From Myxococcales bacterium (GTDB lineage Bacteria > Myxococcota_A > Polyangia > Fen-1088): a DNA stretch of 64,000 bases. This document shows, piece after piece, positions 1 through 8,136 of this stretch. The first letter of the stretch is position 1. The number at the start of each line of letters is the position of its first letter. The stretch is taken from positions 1 to 64,000 of the forward strand of contig JAGTJU010000011.1 of NCBI GenBank assembly GCA_022184915.1. Direction: 5' to 3'. Both the position numbers and the translations under genes were made by a program. The notes below the pieces were generated by a model, which saw nothing but the letters and a program-made list of their open reading frames with translations, was not told the origin of the DNA and did not search any database.

Positions 1-148
1 CCGGCTTGAGGGACCGGAACTCAGATTCCCAATAGCGCAGCACGTAGGGCTGCAGGCTGCAGAGCTTGGCCACCTCACCGATTTTGAAGTACGGCTTGTC
101 GGGAATGCCCTCGGCACTCTCCGTTCGGTGTTTGCGACGAGTGGACAT
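1..148 (-). CDS. MerR-family regulator, C-terminus cut by window edge
   Basis: Only the first 49 codons are inside the window. After a basic N-terminus (MSTRRKHR), residues 18-49 read [12 protein letters not shown] then [13 protein letters not shown], the winged helix-turn-helix of MerR-type regulators. The ATG lies 78 bp downstream of the ihfA stop on the same strand. A MerR-like gene directly after ihfA is a common arrangement in delta-proteobacteria and Myxococcota. The effector domain is outside the window, so the ligand is unknown. Confidence 0.85.
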   Translation of the reverse strand, partial: MSTRRKHRTESAEGIPDKPYFKIGEVAKLCSLQPYVLRYWESEFRSLKP

Positions 149-226
149 CGGGTGGGGGCCGGGGTTCCCGACCGGAACGGACCTGCGCGCCCTCTCACGT
201 CGACGTGGGGCGTGTCCGGACGCCGG

Positions 227-505
227 TTAGCCGTTCAGCGCGTTCTTCAGGACTTGGCTTGGCTTGAAGGTCAGCACGCGGCGAGCGCTGATCGTGATCT
301 CTTCACCGGTCTGCGGGTTGCGGCCCGCCCTCGAGTTCTTGTCGCGCACGACGAAGTTGCCGAAGCCGGAAATCTTGATTTTTTCGCCGCGCTCGAGGGT
401 GTCCTTGATGGTGTCGAACACGGTCTCCACGATGTCTGCCGCTTCCTTCTTCGAAAACCCCCCAACCTTCTCGTACACGATCTCAACGATGTCGGCTTTC
501 GTCAT
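227..505 (-). CDS. ihfA: Integration host factor subunit alpha
   Basis: A 92-residue DNA-bending protein of the HU/IHF family, the usual length for IHF-alpha. It begins MTKADIVEIVYEKVGGFSKK and carries the family signature GFGNFVVRDKNSRAGRNPQTGE in the beta-arm that enters the minor groove. It would act with IHF-beta (not in this window) in nucleoid architecture and in activation of sigma54 promoters, which fits the sigma54 activator encoded at 16881. It lies 92 bp after pheT in the same order as in many proteobacteria (pheS-pheT-ihfA), so it is probably co-transcribed. Subunit type (alpha rather than HU) is supported by this synteny. Confidence 0.95.
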   Translation of the reverse strand: MTKADIVEIVYEKVGGFSKKEAADIVETVFDTIKDTLERGEKIKISGFGNFVVRDKNSRAGRNPQTGEEITISARRVLTFKPSQVLKNALNG

Positions 506-597
506 GACACCCCATTAAGCCCCAGTTCCCGATTGAAGTCAAAGGCTTGGCCGGGCCCTCGCCCGCCCGCCTCCCGCCCTTTACGAGCGCGCAACAC

Positions 598-3057
598 TCA
601 GCGAATTTCGAGCGAAAATGAGGCCTTCAAAACCTCGAGCACGCGGGCGTGGGCTGCGTCCACCTCGGGATCGGTAAGCGTGCGGTCGTCCGCCCGGTAC
701 GTGAGCGTCCACAGCATGCCTTTTTTGCCCGTGGGTACGTAGCGCTCGTCTCGGAAGTCTTCGAGGACGGCGACCTCGCGCAGCAGGGGCTCTGCGGCCG
801 CTCTCAAGGCCTGCGCCTGGAGCCCAGCCGTCACGATGATGTCGACCCAGAACGACACATCTCGGGTCGTGGCCGGAAAACGCGGGGGAGCTGTTGGCCT
901 TGGCGCCACGGCGGCGATGGGGAGACAGTCGAGGTCGAGCTCCACGAAGTAGGCCGGGGTCTCGAGATGCAGGGCCTTGCGAGTGAGGGGATGGACCTCG
1001 CCCAAGAGCCCCACGCCCTTTCCTTCCACCTCGACGCGAGCGGCCACGCCCGGATGCAGAAACGGCACCTCGGCGTCGGGAAAATAGCTGGCTTGGCTGG
1101 GGACCAGGCCGTGAAGCAGAGTCTCGAGCACACGCTTCGCATCGAAGAAGTCGACGAGCGCCCCAGGCTTGAGCCAGCCCGTCAGGGGGCCGCAGAGGAG
1201 CGCAGCCACGTGCCGACGTTGCTCGAAGCCCTCGCTTCCGCCCTCCGGGGCGGGCGGAGACTTTCGCCGGACCACGGGACCGACCTCGAACAGGCGCACG
1301 GCTTCGACACCGCGGGCCAGGTTCCGCTTTGCCACCTCTGCGAGGCCCGGCAGAAGCGAGGTCCGCATCCTTTCGTGCTCCGCCGACAGAGGGTTCGCGA
1401 CCTTGAGACCCTCAACCAGGTGCCCAAGGCCACCTGAGACCTCTTGACCCTGGTTTCCTGCTCCCAACGCCGCCAAATGAGCGGCCGAGACGAATCCGTA
1501 GGAGACGATTTCGTGAAGGCCTGCACCCAGTAACGTGCGACGTGCGCGGTCGGCCAGACGCTCGGGGTTCACCTCGGATTTTGCGTTGTAAATCACGCGC
1601 CGGGCAGAAACCGTTTCGTACCCTTCGTGCCGCAGCACCTCCTCCACGAGGTCGGCTTCCATCGTCAAGTCAGGTCGGTACGAGGGTACGGTCAGCTCGA
1701 GGCGGGCCGCATCGCCCTGCCCGACCCGCTGTGTGTCCCCGCAAAGCCGACTCAACGTGGCCTCGGCTTGGTCGAGGGAGCGGCCTGGGTCGCCGGAAAG
1801 ACGCCGAAGCGTTGCGAGTGACAAAAATGCGCGCCGTTTCTCCGGAGGCGCCGGGTAGCGGTCGATGACCTGATCGCTCTGTTGTCCGCCCGCGAGATCA
1901 CAGATCAGCGCTGCGGCTCGTGCGGCGGCCCTCGGAATCCCCTCGGCGTCGACACCTCGCTCGAAGCGGTGCGAGGATTCACTGTGCAGAGCCAGGCGCT
2001 TGGCCGTTCGTCTCACCATCACGGGATCGAAAGTTGCCGTCTCGAGCAGAACGTTGCGGGTGGTCTCCGAGATTTCGGTCGCGGCTCCCCCCATGACACC
2101 GGCCAGCGCCACAGGGCCGCGGGCGTCGGCGATGACGATATCCCCCGGCTCGAGCGCGCGGTCCACTCCGTCCAGCGTCTCGAGCCGCTCTCCGGCCCGC
2201 GCCTTCCGAACCGAGATCGCCCCCTCGAGTTTGTCGAGGTCGAAGGCATGCATCGGATGCCCGAGCTCGAGCAAGACGTAGTTTGTGACATCGACTAAGT
2301 TCGTGAGGCTCCGCATTCCACACGCCATCAGCCGAAGGCGAAGGGGCAACGGGCTCGGAGTGACCCGGACGCCGGAAAATACCCTGGCCTGGTACCGGGA
2401 GCAGCTTCGAGGATCCTCGATCGTCAGCTCGACAGCGGGCAAGCTGCTCCCCGATGCCAGGGGCGGGCTGGTCGGAATCGTCAAGGGCATGCCGTAGGCG
2501 GCTGCCAACTCGCGGGCCAGACCCAGGTGCGACAGGGCGTCCGCACGATTCGGTGTCACGTTCACCTCGAAGACGGTGTCCTCGAAGCCATAGAGCGCAG
2601 CGGGATCGGCACCCGAGGGGGCATCCGCCGGCAGGACGAGAATGCCTTCGGCCCTCTCTGCCAGGCCCAGCTCTTCCTCGCTGCAGAGCATTCCGGGCGA
2701 CATCACCCCCCGTATCTCTTTGGCGACCATGGTGAATCCGGGCAACACGGCGCCCGGTGGCGCCCAGCACACCTTCACGCTGGGAGCTCCCGCTTCGGGC
2801 AGTGGGACGTTGGCGGCGCCACACACCACGTCTTCCTCCTGCGCACCGGACCTCAGTCGCACGATGCGAAGTTTGTCGGCCTTGGGATGCGGGCGGGCAC
2901 CCAGCACCTCTCCTACCCGCAAGCCTGAAACACCCCGTCCGATCGTCGCTTGTCCCTCGACCTCGAAGCCAATGCGTGTGAGGTCGGCAGCGACCTGCGA
3001 GGGGTCGCGAGGCAGGCCTGGCAAAAAGTCGCGTAGCCAGTTCGAGGACACTTTCAT
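598..3057 (-). CDS. pheT: Phenylalanyl-tRNA synthetase beta subunit
   Basis: An 819-residue beta chain of the alpha2-beta2 PheRS, which charges tRNA-Phe in the cytoplasm. The order is the usual one: an N-terminal start MKVSSNWLRDFLP, an EMAP-like tRNA-binding domain (about 40-155), the B3/B4 editing region (about 210-390), the B5 domain with YRPDLTMEADLVEEV (about 460), the catalytic-like core (about 500-700) and a C-terminal anticodon-binding FDX-ACB domain (about 725-819). Length is normal for the family. It starts 9 bp after the pheS stop, so the two subunits are translated from one message. No anomalies seen. Confidence 0.97.
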   Translation of the reverse strand: MKVSSNWLRDFLPGLPRDPSQVAADLTRIGFEVEGQATIGRGVSGLRVGEVLGARPHPKADKLRIVRLRSGAQEEDVVCGAANVPLPEAGAPSVKVCWAPPGAVLPGFTMVAKEIRGVMSPGMLCSEEELGLAERAEGILVLPADAPSGADPAALYGFEDTVFEVNVTPNRADALSHLGLARELAAAYGMPLTIPTSPPLASGSSLPAVELTIEDPRSCSRYQARVFSGVRVTPSPLPLRLRLMACGMRSLTNLVDVTNYVLLELGHPMHAFDLDKLEGAISVRKARAGERLETLDGVDRALEPGDIVIADARGPVALAGVMGGAATEISETTRNVLLETATFDPVMVRRTAKRLALHSESSHRFERGVDAEGIPRAAARAAALICDLAGGQQSDQVIDRYPAPPEKRRAFLSLATLRRLSGDPGRSLDQAEATLSRLCGDTQRVGQGDAARLELTVPSYRPDLTMEADLVEEVLRHEGYETVSARRVIYNAKSEVNPERLADRARRTLLGAGLHEIVSYGFVSAAHLAALGAGNQGQEVSGGLGHLVEGLKVANPLSAEHERMRTSLLPGLAEVAKRNLARGVEAVRLFEVGPVVRRKSPPAPEGGSEGFEQRRHVAALLCGPLTGWLKPGALVDFFDAKRVLETLLHGLVPSQASYFPDAEVPFLHPGVAARVEVEGKGVGLLGEVHPLTRKALHLETPAYFVELDLDCLPIAAVAPRPTAPPRFPATTRDVSFWVDIIVTAGLQAQALRAAAEPLLREVAVLEDFRDERYVPTGKKGMLWTLTYRADDRTLTDPEVDAAHARVLEVLKASFSLEIR

Positions 3058-3066
3058 GTTTGGCTC

Positions 3067-4129
<1,063 letters not shown>

Positions 4130-4169
4130 GGTGTGTTCCCCCGGGACAGTGTTTGGGCCCCACAAACCA

Positions 4170-4199
4170 AACGCGGGAGCCCTTTCGGAGTCCCGCGTT
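4170..4199 (-). promoter_or_regulatory. Strong hairpin in the pheS leader, possible attenuator
   Basis: The 121-nt gap between rplT and pheS holds a 9-bp perfect stem (AACGCGGGA with TCCCGCGTT), three further pairs and a GAAA tetraloop. In the pheS direction it is followed by a T-rich stretch (TTTGGTTTG) rather than a clean T run. A smaller hairpin (AGGGCC-TTC-GGCCCT) sits just after the rplT stop. pheST is attenuated in enterics; no Phe-rich leader peptide was found here, so the role is inferred from position only. Confidence 0.4.
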
Positions 4200-4250
4200 C
4201 GTTCGTGCCAGGCCGTGTGTGATCGGCTTGCTGAATGAGGGCCGAAGGCC

Positions 4251-4601
4251 CTAGGCAGCCTTGGCGAGCTCGACGACCTTCGCAAATGCGTTCGGGTCGG
4301 TGAGCGCCAGGTCGGCCAGAATCTTGCGGTCCAGGTTCACCCCCGCCTTCTTCAGGCCGGCGATGAGGCGCGAGTAGGAAAGGCCCAGCTCGCGCGCGCC
4401 CGCATTGATGCGGACAATCCAGAGACCACGAAAGTCGCTCTTTCGCTTCCTTCGGTGAAACAGGGCATAACGCCACTTGCGGTGAACGGCTTCCACCGCG
4501 GACTTCCACAACCGATGTCGGCCGCCGCGGAAACCCTTGGCATGCTGCATAATCCGGTTGCGACGACGACGAGTTTTATAACCACCTTTAGCGCGAGGCA
4601 T
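4251..4601 (-). CDS. rplT: 50S ribosomal protein L20
   Basis: A 116-residue L20, full length. The N-terminus [17 protein letters not shown] and the highly basic [19 protein letters not shown] segment are typical of the long N-terminal helix that threads into 23S rRNA during early 50S assembly. The globular C-terminal half follows ([23 protein letters not shown]). In the infC-rpmI-rplT operon L20 is the autogenous repressor in both E. coli and Bacillus, so it may regulate this transcript as well. It lies 32 bp after rpmI. Confidence 0.97.
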   Translation of the reverse strand: MPRAKGGYKTRRRRNRIMQHAKGFRGGRHRLWKSAVEAVHRKWRYALFHRRKRKSDFRGLWIVRINAGARELGLSYSRLIAGLKKAGVNLDRKILADLALTDPNAFAKVVELAKAA

Positions 4602-4633
4602 AGCCTGACTCTCTCTCTATCGAAATGCTGGAA

Positions 4634-4837
4634 TTAACCGTAGGGCAGCAGCACCTTGATTTGGTGCTCCTGGCTCTTGGCGATGTACCCGCCCTTGCGG
4701 AGGCGGCGCTTCTGTTCCGGTGACTTGCTGGTGAGGTTGTGGCGCAGGTTGGCCCGCTTGCGCTTCACTCGCCCCTTCGCCGTCAGCTTGAAACGCTTTT
4801 TGGCGCCGCTGTTCGATTTCATCTTGTAGTTGGCCAT
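4634..4837 (-). CDS. rpmI: 50S ribosomal protein L35
   Basis: A 67-residue L35 starting MANYKMKSNSGAKKRFKLTA, followed by the conserved GRVKRKRANLRHNLTSKS and ending KVLLPYG. Longer in-frame upstream starts exist, but this ATG at 4837 gives the exact family N-terminus. It is the middle gene of infC-rpmI-rplT and is preceded by an unusually long 232-bp gap that contains a strong stem-loop at 4969-5004. Confidence 0.96.
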   Translation of the reverse strand: MANYKMKSNSGAKKRFKLTAKGRVKRKRANLRHNLTSKSPEQKRRLRKGGYIAKSQEHQIKVLLPYG

Positions 4838-4968
4838 TGGAGCGGCGGAGTATATAGAGACCACTCGGGGACGCAACAACTTTTGCGTGATTGTGCGGCG
4901 TCCTGTTGACATCGTCGAGTTGGAAGGATTCGTCACCGGCGGGCCTACCTCGAAGCCCTCAACGAACG

Positions 4969-5004
4969 CGGAGCGCCATCAGGTTTCAAGCCTGACGCGC
5001 TCCG
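4969..5004 (-). promoter_or_regulatory. Stem-loop between infC and rpmI, candidate L20 control element
   Basis: An 8-bp perfect outer stem (CGGAGCGC with GCGCTCCG) and a 5-bp inner stem (TCAGG with CCTGA) enclose a 7-nt loop. No T run follows in the operon direction, so it does not look like an intrinsic terminator. Its place between infC and rpmI is where L20 binds RNA to repress rpmI translation in E. coli. Function is inferred from position. Confidence 0.4.
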
Positions 5005-5069
5005 AAATAGGTGAACTGGGCGGGAGCATCAACTCCCCCCGTCGCCAGGGCCCCCTCCCGGGGGCGACC

Positions 5070-5735
5070 TCAGTTGGACGGCGTTCCGCCCGAAGCACCA
5101 GGACCGGGAGCCCGGGGCGGGGCCGATACCGCGGCGCCGTCGGGGTTCGCGGCCGTGGGGGCCGGAGCCGGTGGCCGCGGACGGATGACTCCCGCGCGTG
5201 GGCCAATGACCATGACCATGCGCTTGCCTTCGAGCGAGGGACGCTGATCCACTTGCGCGAGGTCGCCCAGCGCTTGAAGCACGTTGCTCAGCATGGCTTC
5301 ACCCGTTTCGGGGTGAACGATTTCGCGGCCCCGGAACACCACCACCAGCTTGCACTTGTTGCCCTCCATGAGGAAGCGCTTGATGTGGGCAACCTTGAAC
5401 TCGAAGTCGTGCGTGTCGGTTTTCGGACGGAGTTTGATCTCCTTGACCACCACCGTGCTCTGGTGCTTCTTCGAGGCCTTTTCCTTCTTGGAGGTCTCGT
5501 ACTTGAACTTACCGTAGTCGAGAATGCGACACACCGGCGGCTTTGCCCGGGGATCCACCTCGACCAACTCCAGGCCCAGTGAGTCGGCCATGGCCAGAGC
5601 TTCCTGAGTCGAGATCACACCTACTTGCTTGCCGTCGGCGCCGATGACCCGCACCTCGGGAACGCGAATGCGTCGCCCCACGCGGTGGTTGTCGTCTTGC
5701 CTTCGGTCGGGAAATGGTCGCCTTCTAATGGTCAT
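5070..5735 (-). CDS. infC: Translation initiation factor IF-3 with Pro/Ala-rich C-terminal tail
   Basis: IF-3 binds the 30S subunit, blocks premature 50S joining and proofreads the start codon. The N-domain (about 15-85, with VGVISTQEALAMADSLGLEL and CRILDYGKFKYE) and the C-domain (about 95-178, IKLRPKTDTHDFEFKV, ending KRMVMVIGP) are complete. Typical IF-3 is about 180 residues; this one has a further 41-residue tail rich in Pro, Ala and Gly. From memory, the Myxococcus xanthus IF-3 (Dsg) has a comparable tail needed for development but not growth. The start is an ordinary ATG rather than the rare ATT used in enterics. It follows thrS by 59 bp. Confidence 0.96.
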   Translation of the reverse strand: MTIRRRPFPDRRQDDNHRVGRRIRVPEVRVIGADGKQVGVISTQEALAMADSLGLELVEVDPRAKPPVCRILDYGKFKYETSKKEKASKKHQSTVVVKEIKLRPKTDTHDFEFKVAHIKRFLMEGNKCKLVVVFRGREIVHPETGEAMLSNVLQALGDLAQVDQRPSLEGKRMVMVIGPRAGVIRPRPPAPAPTAANPDGAAVSAPPRAPGPGASGGTPSN

Positions 5736-5794
5736 GCTTTCTGCTTCTTACCGATGATCTGTGCCGCTACGGCAGTCCAGTCCTGCGAGAGCGG

Positions 5795-7561
5795 TCACCC
5801 GAACGTGGGCACCGCGGCTTCTTTCACGAGTTGCTGAGCCAGCTCTTCCACTGAGAGCGCAGGCAGTTGGGTGCCATCACGGGTCCGCGGGGACACCACG
5901 CGCGCCGCCATGTCTTTCTCCCCCACCACCAACATGTACGGAACCTTTTCGAGCTGGGCGCGACGAATCTTGGCTCCTAGCTTGTCCGCCGATTGGTCTG
6001 CTTCGACTCGCAATCCGTGTGCCGACAGAGCGGTTTTCACCTCCTCCGCCCACGCGCTCGCCTTCTCGCTGACCGTCAGCACCACCGCCTGAACGGGGGC
6101 CAGCCACAAAGGGAAGGCGCCAGCATAGTGCTCGATGAGCACCGCCATGAACCGCTCCACGGAGCCCAGCAGCGCACGGTGAATCATGACAGGCCGGCTC
6201 CGGCTTCCGGAGGGGTCGACGTATTCGAGGTCGAAGCGCTGGGGGAGCTGAAAGTCCAGCTGGAAGGTGGAACATTGCCATTCGCGGCCAAGCGCGTCGC
6301 GAATCTTGAGATCGATCTTCGGGCCGTAAAAGGCACCGCCCCCCTCGTCGACCTCGAACTTGCTCCCGGAGCGTTCCAGCACCCTCCGGATGGCCGCCTC
6401 GGCACGATCCCACTGTTCGACCTCTCCCATGAAGTCGTCAGGGCGCGTCGACAGAAAGAGGTTGAAGTTCTCGAAACCGAACGCTTTGAGGACCCCGAGT
6501 GCCATGGACACGCAGGTTTCCATTTCGGTCTCGATTTGGTCCTCACGGACGAAGAGGTGCCCGTCGTCTTGCGTAAAGCCGCGTACGCGCAAGAGGCCGT
6601 GAAGAACCCCAGAGCGTTCGTAACGGTACACGGTTCCCAGCTCCGAGTAACGTAACGGAAGGTCACGGTACGACCGCAGTTGCGAACGATAGATCGCAAC
6701 GTGGAAGGGGCAGTTCATGGGCTTGACCAGATAGCGCTGGCCCTCGAGCTCCATGCCGCCAAAGAGGTTTTCCCCGTAATGAGCCAGGTGCCCCGAGGTC
6801 TCGAGAAGTTTCTCTCGCGCCACGTGAGGCGTGTACACGGGCAGATAACCGCGGCGGGCGGTTTCCCTCTTGAGGAGGTCTTCGATGGTCTGTCGGATGA
6901 ACGCACCCTTCGGGTGAAAGAGTACGAAGCCAGGACCGACGAGTTCGTCTACCGAGAACAGGTCGAGCTGCTTGCCCAGCGTCCTGTGATCCCGGCGCTT
7001 TGCCTCCTCGATCTGCTTGAGGTGAGCGTCGAGCGCCTCTTGCGAGGCGAAAGCCGTGCCGTAGACACGCTGAAGCTGGGGGTTGCGTTCGTCACCCCGC
7101 CAGTAAGCGCCTGCAAACGAGAGCACCTTGAAGGCCTTGATCTCGCTCGTACGCGCCACGTGGGGGCCGCGGCACAGGTCGACGAACTCACCGTGGCGGA
7201 AGAGGGAGACCTCCTCGTCGTCCGGGAACGAATTGACGAGCTCGACCTTGTAAGGGTTGTTGGCGAACGTCCGAAGCGCTTCGGCGCGCGAGATCTCGGT
7301 TCGCTCGACCGGAAGGTCGGCCGCCACGATCTTCGCCATTTCGGATTCGATGCGCTCGATGTCCTCTGGCGAAAACGGTTCGGTGTCGATGTCGTAGAAA
7401 AAGCCCGTCTCGATCGCAGGGCCGATGGTCAATTTAGCGTTCGGACGCAGGCGCAAGATCGCATCTGCCATCACGTGAGCAGCCGTGTGGCGCAAACGTG
7501 ACAACGGATCCTCGGGAACGTCGCCCCTTGGCCTGGGTCGAACGACGGAACGGTCGCTCAC
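5795..7561 (-). CDS. thrS: Threonyl-tRNA synthetase lacking the TGS domain
   Basis: A 588-residue ThrRS, first gene of the cluster. The editing domain is present (HTAAH about residue 25, CRGPH about 125). The class II core has MNCPFHV with the zinc-ligand Cys, motif 2 RYERSGVLHG and motif 3 HRALLGSVERF. The C-terminal anticodon-binding domain follows (APVQAVVLTVSEK to about 585). The usual N-terminal TGS domain is absent, as in other TGS-less ThrRS. The start is GTG at 7561 with GGGAGG 9 nt upstream; a longer in-frame reading to 7729 has no such site and would add a low-complexity leader. Confidence 0.95.
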   Translation of the reverse strand: MSDRSVVRPRPRGDVPEDPLSRLRHTAAHVMADAILRLRPNAKLTIGPAIETGFFYDIDTEPFSPEDIERIESEMAKIVAADLPVERTEISRAEALRTFANNPYKVELVNSFPDDEEVSLFRHGEFVDLCRGPHVARTSEIKAFKVLSFAGAYWRGDERNPQLQRVYGTAFASQEALDAHLKQIEEAKRRDHRTLGKQLDLFSVDELVGPGFVLFHPKGAFIRQTIEDLLKRETARRGYLPVYTPHVAREKLLETSGHLAHYGENLFGGMELEGQRYLVKPMNCPFHVAIYRSQLRSYRDLPLRYSELGTVYRYERSGVLHGLLRVRGFTQDDGHLFVREDQIETEMETCVSMALGVLKAFGFENFNLFLSTRPDDFMGEVEQWDRAEAAIRRVLERSGSKFEVDEGGGAFYGPKIDLKIRDALGREWQCSTFQLDFQLPQRFDLEYVDPSGSRSRPVMIHRALLGSVERFMAVLIEHYAGAFPLWLAPVQAVVLTVSEKASAWAEEVKTALSAHGLRVEADQSADKLGAKIRRAQLEKVPYMLVVGEKDMAARVVSPRTRDGTQLPALSVEELAQQLVKEAAVPTFG

Positions 7562-7570
7562 CTCTTCATG

Positions 7571-7576
7571 CCTCCC
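7571..7576 (-). promoter_or_regulatory. Ribosome binding site that fixes the thrS start
   Basis: GGGAGG on the minus strand, 9 nt before the GTG at 7561. It decides for the TGS-less form of ThrRS. Confidence 0.75.
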
Positions 7577-7783
7577 AGTGGGAATCAGCCATCGCAGCCT
7601 CGGAACCAGCCCGGCAAAGCTTGCCCACCCCGCGCCACTCCCCTTCCCTACATCGACATCGCTTCCGCCGTCCGCCCGAATCGGTCGGACGTTGCTGGCG
7701 CCTCGAGCCGCCTTCACCAAGAGCCTCACAACGTTGCGAGGGCCTCGTGCCGACGACGCTTAGGCCGCCGGCAGACAAACGGG

Positions 7784-7855
<72 letters not shown>

Positions 7856-7878
7856 GTCGGGTGAAAATCAGTGTGCGT

Positions 7879-7906
7879 ACACTAATTCCCGCGCCGCAGG
7901 TGTCAA
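7879..7906 (-). promoter_or_regulatory. Sigma70-type promoter of tRNA-Val
   Basis: A perfect -35 TTGACA, a 16-bp spacer and -10 TAGTGT, placing the start about 17 nt upstream of the mature tRNA 5' end. The 281 bp between the tRNA and the gene at 8137 hold nothing else recognisable. Confidence 0.7.
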
Positions 7907-8136
7907 GGAAAGAGTGAGAAGATCCGAAGTCTTTGGCGCAGGCTCCCTTGGGGGGGAACGGCCGGCGTCGGCTCTCAGCAGACCGTGGTGGACTCGATGA
8001 AGGGACCGATCCGCCGGCATGTCGTTCCCCAGCACCTTCCCGCCAGGGGCCGCCCGGACATCCACGCAGGACATTTCCCCTGGTTCCTCAATCTCACCTT
8101 CCCCTTCGCTCCCCGGCCCACGCCCCTGCCGCATTC

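Noticed and set aside
4969-5004. Intrinsic terminator between infC and rpmI
   Set aside because: No T run follows the stem in the operon direction, and essential genes lie downstream.
7933-8136. N-terminal 68 residues in frame with the OmpA-like gene
   Set aside because: Low-complexity, no conserved features, and it would bury the signal peptide; the start at 8137 is preferred though not proven.
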